Source of the DNA: Acanthosepion pharaonis
Taxonomy: Eukaryota; Mollusca; Cephalopoda; Sepiida; Sepiidae
Length of the DNA: 64,000 nt
Assembly (NCBI GenBank): GCA_903632075.3
Contig: CAHIKZ030005495.1
Coordinates: forward strand, 1,577,501 to 1,641,500
Direction: 5' to 3'
Shown here: positions 12,001-22,925 of the stretch, piece by piece
Numbering within the stretch: the stretch's first letter is position 1
Layout: every line of letters begins with the position of its first letter
Notes under the pieces: model-generated
Databases searched by the model: none
What the model was told of the DNA's origin: nothing
The model's input: the letters and a program-made list of their open reading frames with translations, nothing else
Translations under genes and position numbers: made by a program

Positions 12001-13356
12001 TAAAGCATATTTAAGTAAGCAGGGCAGATGAGAAATAAAGAATAAGCCTTGAATAAAAGCAAGAGAAATAAATGAAAGAAATAAGATGAAATAAAATATG
12101 CTTCATCTAAGAAGTTGAAAAATGAATAATAATTGAGGGCAATGCTTCATCTGAAAGAAATTTGAATCCTTCATTAATTTGAACTATTAGTAATAAAGCA
12201 TATTTAAGTAAGCAGGGCAGATGAGAAATAAAGAATAAGCCTCGAATAAAAAGCAAGAGAAATAAGATGAAAGAAATACTAGTCCAAAATGAATAATAAT
12301 TGACAATGCTTCATCTAAGAAATTTGAATCCTATTAATACTACTAGTAATAAAGCATATTTAAGTAAGCAGGGCAGATGAGAAATAAAGAATAAGCCTTG
12401 AATAAAAAGCAAGAGAAATAAGATGAAAGAAATACTAGTCGAAAATGAATAATAATTGACAATGCTTCATCTAAGAAATTTGAATCCTATTAATACTACT
12501 AGTAATAAAGCATATTTAAGTAAGCAGGGCAGATGAGAAATAAAGAATAAGCCTTGAATAAAAAGCAAGAGAAATAAGATGAAATACTAGTCGAAAATGA
12601 ATAAAATGACAACATCTAAGAAATTTGAATCCTATTAATACTACTAAATGAATAATAATTGAAATAAAGAATACTTCATCTAAGAAATTTGGATCCTGAA
12701 TTGACAATACTACTAAGAAAGTAATACTAGTAATAAAGTATATTTAAGTAAATAGGGCAGATGAGAAATAAAGAATAAGCCTTGAATAAAAAGCAAGAGA
12801 AATAAGATGAAAGAAATACTAGTCGAAAATGAATAATAATTGACAATGCTTCATCTAAGAAATTTGGATCCTATTAATACTACTAGTAATAAAGCATATT
12901 TAAGTAAGCAGGGCAGATGAGAAATAAAGAATAAGCCTTGAATAAAAAGCAAGAGAAATAAGATGAAAGAAATACTAGTCGAAAATGAATAATAATTGAC
13001 AATACTTCATCTAAGAAATTTGAATCCTATTAATACTACTAGTAATAAAGCATATTTAAGTAAGCAGGGTAGATGAGAAATAAAGAATAAGCCTTGAATA
13101 AAAAGCAAGAGAAATAAGATGAAAGAAATACTAGTCGAAAATGAATAATAATTGACAATGCTTCATCTAAGAAATTTGAATCCTATTAATACTACTAGTA
13201 ATAAAGCATATTTAAGTAAGCAGGTAGATGAGAAATAAAGAATAAGCCTTGAATAAAAAGCAAGAGAAATAAGATGAAAGAAATACTAGTTCAAAATGAA
13301 TAATAATTGATAATGCTTCATCTAAGAAATTTGAATCCTATTAATACTACTAGTAA
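9046..13356 (+). repeat. 156-bp satellite array (~27 units)
   Basis: Direct tandem array of a unit of about 156 bp. Landmarks in order: AAATACTAGTC(C/G)AAAATG, AATAATAATTGACAATGC, TTCATCTAAGAAATTTG, AATCCTATTAATACTACTAG, TAATAAAGCATATTTAAGTA, AGCAGGGCAGATGAG, AATAAAGAATAAGCC, TTGAATAAAAAGCAAGAG. Most units are nearly identical; two variants (GTCC versus GTCG after ACTA) are interspersed. Units near 9720-9860, 10140-10200, 10615-10740, 11320-11460, 12060-12180 and 12570-12730 are shortened or scrambled. Both ends are abrupt. The unit has many stops in all frames and I see no coding potential. Confidence 0.97.
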
Positions 13357-13561
13357 ATTTCATGAGGCACCTACATCCCTGTATCAATTTATGGCACATA
13401 GAGGTTCAGGTGACTCATGCAACATGTCATTTTTGTAGGAAGTTATTTTCCTAACAATGAAGTTTGTTATTATGTAAATATAGTTTCTGTTCTCTTTTGA
13501 ATGGATTACAATTTTACATAATATGTAACAAAGAAAAAATTTTAATCGACATTTTTTATAT

Positions 13562-14058
13562 ATGAATAGAAGATAAAAGACATAAAGAAAACTATTTAAT
13601 TTCAGTCAATTCGTTTTGGCCATTGACAGACTTTATCAAGGCAAAATTATGTAGGAATGAGCAGATGTTATACACATACACACAACCGCTAACATTTGCT
13701 CATTCCTGGAGAAGGAGAAAAGAATTCCTCATATACTGCATTGAAGAAGTCATGCTCATAAAAACACGTCAATGATTTGCTACCCGATTGCAGAAAAATG
13801 ACACTACGGTTTTATAGTTCATATGAAAAATTCTCTTTGAGTATGCAAATGGATTACTTAATATTCATTAGTTGACCTTATGAATATTTATGAGTTTATA
13901 ATTTTCTGGTAACTTACAGCATTTCGTTTTTGTTTTGATTTGATACATAGTTTTCAAATAAATTCATTTTGCTTTTGCCTTGATAAAGTCTGTCAATGGA
14001 CGAAACACATCAGCTAGAATTAAATAGTTTTCCTTATGCTATTTATCTTCTATTCATA
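13562..14058. mobile_element. Foldback/MITE with ~85-bp inverted arms
   Basis: Left arm 13562-13650 and right arm 13966-14058 are reverse complements at high identity, sharing GAAGATAAA, ACTATTTAATT and TTGACAGACTTTATCAAGGC. The interior (~315 bp) has no ORF. (AT)n begins at about 14086 just outside the right arm. The long arms without coding sequence suggest a non-autonomous foldback DNA transposon. Target duplication not determined. Confidence 0.75.
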
Positions 14059-14084
14059 CTGTGCTATCTACAGATTATATCTGA

Positions 14085-14126
<42 letters not shown>

Positions 14127-14299
14127 AACAAAAACCTTTGGTGGAACCAATAGACAACTTGCCAAAATCTAAAACTCTTCTGCAGATAGAATCTGAAATA
14201 AAAACGACTATTGAAAAAGAAATAGAAAAAAAGACTTAAAGGCAACCTTACCTACTCAATAAATTTCTCGATTGCCTAGACCGAGCAAAAAATGCTTAA

Positions 14300-14424
14300 C
14301 AGTGTTCAATCCTATGAAAGGATGACGCTCGTCATAACTTGAGTTTCACACTCATGCAATCTTCAGACAATTTCAATAACTGTTAAATCCATCTGAAGAT
14401 TACATGAGTGTGTGTGTGTGTATG

Positions 14425-14491
<67 letters not shown>

Positions 14492-14505
14492 ATATATATA
14501 TCTCA
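14300..14505. repeat. Short inverted repeat followed by (TG)n(AT)n
   Basis: CACTCATGCAATCTTCAGA (14350s) and its inverse TCTGAAGATTACATGAGTG (14390s) form a hairpin, then (TG)n and (AT)n run to about 14501. CAATCTTCAG is the same core found in the hairpin at 26547-26690. Confidence 0.65.
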
Positions 14506-15726
14506 AAGTAGTTCCTACCAATAATTGAACTTATATCTTTGGGAGTTCAAGTCTCATTGATGCTTAGAGATGTTGTCCTATCGTAAAACAATCAGAGTAT
14601 CACAAGAAAAAAGTAAGGAAAAAAAAAAAAATCTTTTCACAAATTTTGTCAATGCTTCAACAAAGAAATTCAGATAACTTAAGATTATTTCATTTACTAC
14701 TACTAGTAGTAGTAGTAGTAGTAGTTATATTTGATGATAAATTTAATTATAATTGGCAAATCAGGCATCATAACTTTCATTTTAAGTGCCTGATGGTGAG
14801 CCTGTTAAATCCAATCTCTCTTGACATGTTCAGTATGAAGGAACATTAGTAATGTTTTTGCTACTTTACCTGTTAAGTGTCAAATATTGTTTAGGTAATG
14901 TCCCCCATTTGAAGTTTACACTTTGTCTTCATTTTGTTCTCTTCTAGTGTCTTACCTCAGAAAAAAACTGTTGGTGCTGAATGTGTTAAAAGAAAGATTT
15001 TTTTAAGTTTTTTTTTTTTTTTTTTTGCAATATCCAATGTCTCAAAGAGTTTTAAATTTAATTCACTATCAAAATAACCAAGATGAATATAATAATAATT
15101 TTTTTTTAAAAAAATAAATTATCTTTAGCGCATTACATGTAGTAGACTGTTCCACCTTCCTTATTCTTGAAGTGAAAGAAAAAACACTAAAAATGCTTTT
15201 GTTAATCTTCACCATCAGATGATGCAATCTCTCCAATACGACATTCAGTATGTTTTGTAGCAGGAAAGACAGGGAAAAAAAATAGTTACTCACTCTTTAT
15301 ATTCCTCATGAATATATCTTTGAAATGATAGCCGTTAGCATTATACTGTAGTCATAACTATTGAGAAGCATAACAAACAAAAATAGAGGAAGATTGTCCA
15401 CGACTCTTGCTGGTACTTGAATAATAAGCAAGGCTTTTTTTCCCACAAGGGTAGCAGATGTTCTGGTAATCAGAGGGAGCTTCATTTTTACGGTCTTGAA
15501 ATTTCTGCAGTTTGTTTCAATTAGCAACGTTGCTCAGAAGCAGCTGTATGGCATCTCTCCCTCTCACCTTCCTTGATCGTTGACAGGCAGCATTTGATTG
15601 AGCTAAAAAAGAGGGTCCATCTCTAATGTTCCATTGCTTCACTATCCAGAGATCAATTTGCCAAATGATGATCCACCCTCTAAACTGCACATGGACACTT
15701 CTGAAAAGTTACGTATATTGCAAAAT
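14506..15726. other. AT-rich DNA, no gene seen
   Basis: Includes an (AGT)n tract near 14700-14725 and poly-T runs. The short open frames on the minus strand at 15.07-15.53 kb show no recognisable domain, so I do not call them. Confidence 0.5.
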
Positions 15727-15945
15727 AATAAAAGCCACTAAGATGCAAGGGTGGGGGTGGGGGTCTGTGTGTGTGAGGGAATAATATGATAAAAAGAAAC
15801 TTTATTAAGAAGCAAGAGCAACAAAAGAACAAAAAATAAGATGGCAGAAGAAAATGATTGACATTACATTTAAATTTTTGAAGATTAAATTGACTGACAA
15901 GTAAGACACCAGAAGAGAATTCCACAAGCAAGAAGTGCGATTACA
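15727..15945 (-). mobile_element. LINE 3' end (decayed)
   Basis: Shares AAAGCCACTAAGATGCAA, GAAAATGATTGACATTACAT, TTAAATTTTTGAAGATTAAA and AATTCCACAAGCAAGAAGTG with the LINE tails at 7295 and 49863. It is interrupted by a G-rich run (GGGTGGGGGTGGGGG) and (TG)n. Confidence 0.65.
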
Positions 15946-16029
15946 TGCTGTGTTATGCATTATTATCCATTTCATGTTTTATTGGTACTGATTAATTTTT
16001 ACAGTTTATCAACCTGTTCTGGTTTGGTT

Positions 16030-16430
16030 TGTTTTACGGCATATCAACCTCAATAGGTTATTTAAGGCCGACAAAATTTTTATTGCTGGTAATATTTTTT
16101 TTTTTTCAAAAAAGTATTGTTGGCAATAATTATTACTTCAAAAATTTATTGCTGGTAATAATTTTTAACAAAGTATTTCTGGTATTAAAACCTATTTTTA
16201 CACTTTCGTAGTGTTTTGACCCCAGTTTAGGGGTTAATTATTTGCCCATAGCTGGGACACTAACAGGTGCTACCACTCCGGGTCAGGGTGAACCTGGGAA
16301 CACCAGCAATTAAGAGGTGGTTCCATGTTCCTAAAAACCTCCTGATCAGAGGTCTTGCTGTTGGACGTAGTTTATCATCTTACCCAGGACGCAGATGTAG
16401 TTTATCATTATACCCAGGACGACAACCTAT
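16030..16430. repeat. Repeat fragments incl. 31-bp duplication
   Basis: Starts with CGGCATATCAACCTCAATAG and GTTATTTAA, a motif also at 29107, 55246 and 56400. Further on, GTAGTTTATCAT(C/T)(T/A)TACCCAGGACG occurs twice in tandem (about 16367-16420). No gene recognised. Confidence 0.5.
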
Positions 16431-16582
16431 TCTGGATTCTTTACAGCTAAAATATATTTTATAATGTAAGACTAATTATTTATTTTTATTTTATTTATTT
16501 ATTTATTTATTTTTTGACAAGATAATATTGCATTAACCATTTTTGGGAGATAATGGTATTTCCATATACAATTCCTACTATT

Positions 16583-16705
16583 TAACCCATAAGTGAAGGA
16601 GAGAGATTCATACCTTTCCAAAAGAAAGCAAATGTAACTGGAATTCAAAGCCAGTTTTCCAATTTTTCTTTCTGGGCCGTTATCCAGTACGTCACCCTTA
16701 CATCA
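16583..16705 (-). mobile_element. Degenerate tRNA-derived SINE
   Basis: GAGATTCATACCTTTCC and AACTGGAATTCAAAGCC match the minus-strand SINE copies at 25.1 and 25.7 kb (ATTCATACCTTTCCCAAG, ACTGGAATTCGAACTC). Box B has decayed. Confidence 0.5.
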
Positions 16706-16712
16706 GTATGTA

Positions 16713-16855
16713 GCGAGAACAAAAGAACAGGAATTAAAATGGCAGAAGGTAACAATTGATATTACATTTAAATTTTTGAAGGTTAAAGTTCAGTGGAAAG
16801 AAAGAAAGCAGAAGAGAGTTCCACAAATGAGAAGTGTGAAAGTTGTGAAAAAGTC
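16713..16855 (-). mobile_element. LINE 3' end (decayed)
   Basis: Contains AAAATGGCAGAAGGTAACAA, TTACATTTAAATTTTTGAAG and GAGAGTTCCACAAATGAGAA, the same blocks in the same order as the LINE tails at 7.3 and 15.7 kb. Confidence 0.6.
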
Positions 16856-16984
16856 ACGGCATTTCTCATGTAGGGAAAGATACAGAGGCAAAGTAGATTA
16901 AAGCGTTCATCTCTAAAAATAATATTTTCCACAGAAGATAATAAGATAAATAATTTCCTGATACAAATATTTCCTGACGAAAAT

Positions 16985-17740
16985 AATTTCCTTCAGATAC
17001 GATGTTGCAAGTGTATATTGAGTCTGTCACTATTTCCATGGCAAATGTCCTGATAAGCTACATTCTTTAGTTCCACCAGTTCAGACCTTTACAGCGAAAC
17101 CTCTCTCTACTCTATCGCTATTTCCATGGCAAATGTTCTTGTAGAAAAATCATGTGGTCGAGATAAACACTCAGTTGTGGAGCAAGCTGAGTGAATAATA
17201 ATTCAACCTTTAGAAAGAGAGCTATTTATGGTGCGATGGAGCATCTCATTGTGGGATAGTCCATTGCTTGGGCTATGATTGGCTGCTGGTACCTGAGTGG
17301 AGGTATTTCTATATAAATACCAGCTTGATTCATCAGTTAGTTTGCAGGGTTTGTATTAAGTTACAACCTGCTTTATTTTTGTCTGCCAGCTGGACGCTAG
17401 CTGGGATCTTTACGCCAGTAAGTGCTGTTTATTATTGTTATTCTACAGTTCTGATGAACTACATCTTTTCATGCCACCTGTTGAGACCTTTACATCTAAG
17501 CTACATAAGATGAGCTACATTCTTCGTAGGACATCTTCCCACGCATGAGTGATTCTCTGAATACTTCAATCCTAACCTCTTCAAGCCAATCATTATTTGT
17601 TATCTATTCTCCTTATGCTCATAATATTAACCTCCTACCTCCTCATTTGTCATATCGTACTCCTCGTTCATTAACATTTTAACAGTAAACTGCTACCTTG
17701 AATGTCTCTCCTGCCTTATATTGGATGAAATATAAAAAAT
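16985..17740 (+). pseudogene. LINE C-terminal coding remnants
   Basis: Several pieces read like the LINE tail preserved better at 38.5 kb: CTATTTCCATGGCAAATGT appears twice (17025-17045, 17110-17135), corresponding to the YFHGKCSDEL region, and 17430-17520 reads SDELHLFMPPVETFTSKLH in one frame. 17640-17720 resembles the 3' end (AACAGTAAACTGCTACCTTG). Frames are broken throughout and the internal repetition suggests rearrangement after insertion. Confidence 0.5.
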
Positions 17741-17942
17741 AATCTGGATAATATGTGGATATGAAGGCTATTTTATCCCTCAACACATGCGTCTGAAACA
17801 AACTACCTGCCTAGGATTTCGTATTAAAGAACACTTGAAATGCAAAATCAAAGTATTATTATTGCTGTCAAATAAGTTCCTAATGTAAATGTTTAAGACA
17901 ATTACAGGATAGCAAAAGAAAAAAAATACATTTTGTCTATAG

Positions 17943-18272
17943 CAGTGGTTCTCAACCGGGGTCTACATGGACCCTAGGGGTCCATGTAATATTTCCGGGG
18001 GTCCACAGGCAAAACACAATTGTTGTGTTAATTAAAAATAGTAATAATAATTATTATTATAATTATAGTAGAATATTTTATTTGTATTAAATTAGTTTTC
18101 ATTTAAAAATAAAGCTTAATCGTATACTATTTCTTTGATAATTAAAACCTTAAAATTTATATTAGTGAAGAATAGAAAATTGTTCTTATGTCCAATAGCT
18201 ATGAAGGGGTCCACCAAGATAAAAAGAAGGGGAAAGGGGTCCATGGGTAAAAAAAAAGGTTGAGAACCACTG
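17943..18272. mobile_element. Non-autonomous hAT element (330 bp)
   Basis: Perfect 15-bp terminal inverted repeats CAGTGGTTCTCAACC / GGTTGAGAACCACTG, flanked by a perfect 8-bp target duplication GTCTATAG (17935-17942 and 18273-18280). Both features are diagnostic for hAT superfamily transposition. The interior contains a GGGGTCCA(T/C) motif near each end and no ORF, so it depended on a transposase supplied elsewhere. The intact termini suggest it is not among the oldest elements here. Confidence 0.93.
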
Positions 18273-18430
18273 GTCTATAGTTACTTTGTTCAATTTTTTT
18301 TCAATAAATAATTATTGGTCGGTCTTGAAAAGAAAATATTGTTGTAGTTGCTGTCCTGGTATTTTGACTAATCAGCATTGTTATAATGCAACGTGTGCAT
18401 TAGGACTGGTTGTTTTGTTTTGTTTTTAAA

Positions 18431-19482
18431 GAAAATCAACATTGCACTTGATGCACAAGCTGTGGTTTGATGTGCTAGTACGTCTACCAAAAATTCCATT
18501 AATAGCTTTAATCAATTTTTGAGCATTTAGTTTTAAAGATCGTCCGAAAAAATGTACCTAATTTCTGCAGGTTTTTGCTTACAAACTGACTTCATAATTA
18601 CTATTTCAAGAATAAATCCAAATAAAGCTAATATCTTTTGTATTAGATATTGAATAGAAAATATATTTAATCCAGAATTTTTATTATTGTTGTAGCATAC
18701 CTGTCCCCGTTCACATATTTACAGTAGTAAATACTGTATGTTGGTCTGCAGTTGGAGATTCATTGTGGAATTCACTTGACTCACTTCTAGCAGTTGATTA
18801 TTTCTTCTACACGCCACTGGCGGATCTTATCGCTGGAGGATCTTATATGTGTTGTTCTTGTCTTCAGTATTATTGTTGATTACCAACCCTCGTGGGATTA
18901 TTCTATTCAGTAACCCCCCCCCTAGGTTACAACAATTATGAATCACCACAAGCAAAATATGCAACTTTTTTTACTGTATTCAATAAAAAAAAAATGTAAA
19001 AGATTACAAAAAAGGCAACTCAATGAATAAGATTTGTTAGATCTTTTGTTAGATTATAATTAAAAAAAAAACAAAACATAGATAAAAGTTTATATAACAC
19101 CACAATACTGCTGGGCACAAATTACAAGATAAAATGTTTTAAATTTGCATCGTTTATAGAAAATCACACTAAAACTACAGCACCGTATAACATATTACAT
19201 CATAATATAGCTAAATTGTTCAATAAAATTTCCCTTTGAAGTAAATGAAGGTCTTATTTGATGGCACAATGATTTAATAATATTGTCCTTGTACCATGCA
19301 TTTTGTCCATGTAAAATTTGTGAAGCGTCATTAAATTATAAATTTTATAAGGCAGTGCTATAAGATTCATTGATTACAGGATTTAAATTCCAATGCTACA
19401 ATTTTGAACCTAAACTTAATCTTTAAATTCATTTCGTCAAAAAATGGTAATGATTTGGAAAAAAACTATTTTGTGTTATATT
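18431..19482 (+). repeat. Dispersed repeat family B, copy 1 (with LTR)
   Basis: Aligns with 59641-60456: GAGCATTTAGTT, GGTTTTTGCTTACAAACTGA, TCTTTTGTATTAGATA, AATCACCACAAG, AAAGATTACAAAAAAGGC, ACTGCTGGGCACAAATTA. After removing the LTR and one target duplication (18688-18939), this copy is ~800 bp against 816 bp in copy 2. I see no coding frame or terminal repeats, so the class is unknown. Confidence 0.85.
18688..18934. mobile_element. Solo LTR, 247 bp, with 5-bp TSD
   Basis: Begins TGTTGTAG and ends TTACAACA, an LTR-type TG...CA terminus with inverted ends, flanked by a perfect 5-bp duplication ATTAT (18683-18687 and 18935-18939). The homologous position in family B copy 2 (about 59890-59915) lacks it, which confirms the boundaries. 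It is best read as a solo LTR left by recombination of an LTR retrotransposon; no internal region or second LTR is nearby. Confidence 0.9.
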
Positions 19483-20078
19483 CAGCACCAGAAGATTGCA
19501 ACACCACATGAAACTCTGAGTTGGTTGTGCTATCGCCATTGGATATTATGTATATTCACTAATATATACTTATAGTTCTGTCTCATAACATTGGACACTG
19601 TATTTATAACACCTGAGGGAAAAATATATTTATATGTACATGCAAATATATTTGCGTATATGTATGTATATTTTTTCATGCCCAACACCTACACACACAT
19701 ATATATATATATTCATACATGTTTCATTAAATAATATAGAAAATGTTGTCTATTTTATGTAAATTCTTTTCATAACGTCTGATAAGCTTAATAACATTAT
19801 CATTAAATGAAGAAAGAAAATCACAATATTGATACATATTTTTTAATCCAATCTAAGCTTTCGGCTTACATAAGCCATTATCAAAGATGACAATTACTGT
19901 ACAATATATTAAGCAATATACGGACAAGACAGTAATGATAGTCTATTTCTGTTTACATGGATGATTTCCAAGCAACGATAAACACGTGCATATAAGACCC
20001 TGGAAGCGAAAATCGCACCGCAGCTCATGACGTCACACATGACCACGCGAGAGTGAATTCGAGAAGTATTAAATATGG
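19483..20078. other. Repeat fragments, no gene
   Basis: 19485-19580 resembles the outer arm of the hairpin at 26.6 kb (GAAGATTGCAACACCACATG, GGATATTATGTATATTCACT). 19855-19885 has AAGCTTTCGGCTTACATAAG. A TGACGTCA palindrome lies near 20028. Nothing coding recognised. Confidence 0.5.
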
Positions 20079-20115
20079 GAAGCCGTTGGTATAAACCAAT
20101 GGCTTCTGTTACCAA
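20079..20115. repeat. Short hairpin
   Basis: GAAGCCGTTGGT and ACCAATGGCTTC pair around TATAA, one mismatch. The left arm lies at the end of a block richer in GC than its surroundings. Confidence 0.6.
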
Positions 20116-20249
20116 TTATAGACATTTAAGGATATTTGTGGAGATTACATAGTTGATTTTGTTTAGGTTAGGTTTCAACTGTTTTATGTCTTTTTTCAAT
20201 GAATAATTATCGGTCGCGAATAAAAAAAATATTGCAGTAGTTGGCCAAT

Positions 20250-20250
20250 A

Positions 20251-20291
<41 letters not shown>

Positions 20292-20417
20292 ACTGAAGGT
20301 TGCAAAAGTAGGAATACAGTAGATAAATCAATACATTACATAAAAGTAGGTAATCAACATAATGCATTTTGTGCACATTGTTTCATTACAGTATGTCTAC
20401 TTCTGCATCCCCTGTAG

Positions 20418-20480
<63 letters not shown>

Positions 20481-20506
20481 AATTATAATATAATTTATAT
20501 AATAGA

Positions 20507-20549
<43 letters not shown>

Positions 20550-20625
20550 ATTATAATTTATACACACACACACATATATATATTTGATTATAATTTAATT
20601 ATATAATTTATATAATAGTGGTATA
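20250..20625. repeat. Cluster of (AT)n tracts
   Basis: (AT)n at about 20251-20288, 20419-20476 and 20507-20546, separated by AATTTAATTATAATATAATT-like spacers repeated at the other side of the adjacent mariner element (21870-21960). Confidence 0.9.
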
Positions 20626-20629
20626 TATA

Positions 20630-21866
20630 CAGTGTGCAGCTGGTATTTGAGAACAGATTTTATGGATTAGTAAAAAATTGGTGAACAAATGAATATAATT
20701 ATATTTGATTACAAACAAGTAAACATGAAATTTAGCTAACTATTATTTAATTTTATTCAATAAAACCACCAAAAGGCATCAATAACTGCCTCTACACGAG
20801 GTCGAAATTGGCTGCAAGCTCTTATTAAATTGTCCTTATTTATGACAGACATTACTCGAACTATTGCAGCTTTAAAAGTGTCTTTGGTGTTATGAGGCTG
20901 TTTATTAAGCTCCTTCTCAACAACGCTCCGCACATAATAGTCTAGTGGATTGAGATTTGGAGAGTTAGGAGGCCAAATGTTGGGTGTGGTGTGATGTGGT
21001 CGTACAAATGGTCAGCCATCCATTTTTGTGTTCGTAGAGCCTTGTGGGATGGAACCGAGTCTTGTTGGAATATGTAAGGCCTGCCGTTGCATATGTTGTC
21101 AATCCAGGGCTTGACAACTGTTTCTAGAACCTCAATATAAGCAGCAGCATTTACTCTAAGACCTTGTGGAAAAAAGTGTGGTTGGATAACATGTCCTTCA
21201 TTGCTAACAACACCCAATACCATAACACTTGAAGGAAATTTTGTGCGCATCACTCTTGGTACCTCAGAAGGATCTGAACAAAGCCATCTGTCATTTCTTC
21301 TGTTAAGTTTTTCATCTTGATCAAAATTTTTCTCATCTGAGAAAAAACAAATCACACCAGCTTCTGAAGGATTTTTAAGTTTGTTTAAAAGCCTTTTTGG
21401 ATCTGTTTAAACCGTTTTCTTTTGTTTTTTCAGACATAAATCGACCTCTTATCACGTAGGACTTCTGAATATTTTTTTCAGACACAGGCAGCTCTTTGAC
21501 GACTGACCTCATTGATTGACCTTGGTTTTCATCAATTGTCTGCTTGACTTCCTGAATAAATTCGGATGGTCTCACTTTATCAGAACGTGCAGGATGTCTT
21601 TTACATTTTGATACAGACATTGAGGAACTGTCAGCGTCTTCTCTTTTCGTATCTTGTGGACAAACGATCTTGCAACTCTGAGGAAACGTGCAATATCCAA
21701 ATCGCTATGATCAGCCTTGAATACCACAATCACAGCATGCCTTTTCATTTCATTTGTTATCATAGGGTTTGCCATTCTTGATTTCTGAAAAATAAAAGCA
21801 TGAGAAGTTGGTGGGAAGCAGTATTAATCTTAAATCTGAATGTCCTCAAATACAAGCCGCACCCTG
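20630..21866 (-). mobile_element. Mariner/Tc1-like transposon, near full length
   Basis: Terminal inverted repeats CAGTGTGCAGCTGGTATTTG (left) and CAGGGTGCGGCTTGTATTTG (right end, minus strand) agree at most positions, and each end abuts a TA dinucleotide, the expected target duplication (20628-20629, 21867-21868). At 1237 bp it is the right size for a complete mariner-like element with one transposase gene, encoded on the minus strand at 20757-21775 but frameshifted. Confidence 0.9.
20757..21775 (-). pseudogene. Mariner-like transposase, frameshifted
   Basis: A DDE/D transposase that would cut and paste its own element; ~339 codons, normal for the family. It starts at ATG 21775 (MANPMITNEMKRHAVIVV) with a helix-turn-helix (DIARFLRVARSFVHKIRKE), then a second DNA-binding part (PSEFIQEVKQTIDENQG). 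The catalytic region has FFSDEKNFDQD (first Asp), YIFQQDSVPSHKA (second Asp) and WPPNSPNLNPLDYYV (third Asp). There are at least three frame changes: near 21600, near 21375 and near 20965, so it is dead. After repairing the last shift, the second and third Asp are separated by about 38-39 residues, longer than the 34 of classic mariner. That spacing is an inference from a frame repair. Confidence 0.88.
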
Positions 21867-21957
21867 TATATATTAATTAATTATGATTTAATTATTATGT
21901 AATTTATATAATAGTGTTATATATATAAATATTTAATTAATTTATAATTTATAGTGT

Positions 21958-22280
21958 TATATACAAGGTAACCAAAAAAGTTCTGTCCGTTTTTTGATTA
22001 GTCATTGAATGAAGTTGAAATATATACGAAATGCGTGTAGCAATTGTTTTCAAATTCGAACAGCCGGAAGTAGGAACATCAGACGTTATAAAAACATGCG
22101 CACCGTTCCCGGCCATCAGTTATAAGCCGGACAGCTGTGAGAAGGATGGAAGTGTCTAAAGATCTCGTTCGGGGCTGTTTGCTTTACGTCTTCAAAGTGG
22201 GCTTATCAGCAGCTGCATCAAGTCGCCGCATATGTCAAGCGTTTGGGGATAGTGCTGTGGATGAACGTACTATATGAACA

Positions 22281-22282
<2 letters not shown>
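21958..22282 (+). pseudogene. 5' part of a second mariner element
   Basis: A likely terminal repeat AAGGTAACCAAAAAAGTTCT is followed by a ~185-bp leader and an ATG at 22148. The frame reads MEVSKDLVRGCLLYVFKVGL then SAAASSRRICQAFGDSAVDE, recognisable as the N-terminal helix-turn-helix of a mariner transposase. It stops at 22275-22283, where an (AT)n tract replaces the remaining ~85% of the gene. No relation in sequence to the element at 20.6 kb beyond superfamily. Confidence 0.75.
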
Positions 22283-22320
<38 letters not shown>

Positions 22321-22399
22321 TTTATCATATAGACAAAACCATTTTACTCACTACAAAGATGCAACTTGGTTTGAGTGCATTTCAACTGCACTCCGACAG

Positions 22400-22858
22400 G
22401 TGAGAATCGAAAATGGATAACCAGTTTTCGGTGTATAGTCTAGCTGATTTCATTTAATTTCTTTTTGCATCATTTTAATCGCCAGATCATCTGCATGTTT
22501 CCATCATTTTAGTCGCAAGTTCATCCGCATTAAATTTATGCCAAGATTCTTATAGCAATTGACATTTCTTGGCAGATCTTCTATTATCACAATGTGTGAC
22601 GATATTTAATAACAATTATGATGGAAACTTAACAAAAAGAAAAAGAATCTAAATGAAATAAAAAAAAAACTTAATATATATTTAAAATTACTAGTATCCC
22701 CCTGTCCTTCATGCGCATGCGTAGTAGCATCAACATACATATCACTTTTGTTTGATGAAAACTTGAAGACGAAATGTATCACATGAAAATCTTTTTCACT
22801 TTGTCATAATCTTCCCTAAAATTGTTCTTGATATATAAAAATTTGTATGTCACATTTT

Positions 22859-22860
<2 letters not shown>
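22400..22860 (+). repeat. Dispersed repeat family C, copy 1
   Basis: Shares CTTGGCAGATCTTCTATTAT, GTGTGA..ATATTTAAT, GATGGAAAC, AACAAAAAGAAAAA and CTTTGTCATA with 33040-33720. At the position where that copy carries a 362-bp LTR this one reads straight through, giving an empty site at about 22600-22612. Confidence 0.8.

Positions 22861-22922
<62 letters not shown>
22860..22922. repeat. (AT)n, 62 bp
   Basis: Uninterrupted AT dinucleotides directly abutting the inverted repeat that starts at 22921. Confidence 0.95.

Positions 22923-22925
<3 letters not shown>

Noticed and set aside
15749..15763. G-quadruplex motif
   Set aside because: Only three long G-runs are present and they lie in a decayed LINE tail; not enough for a confident call.
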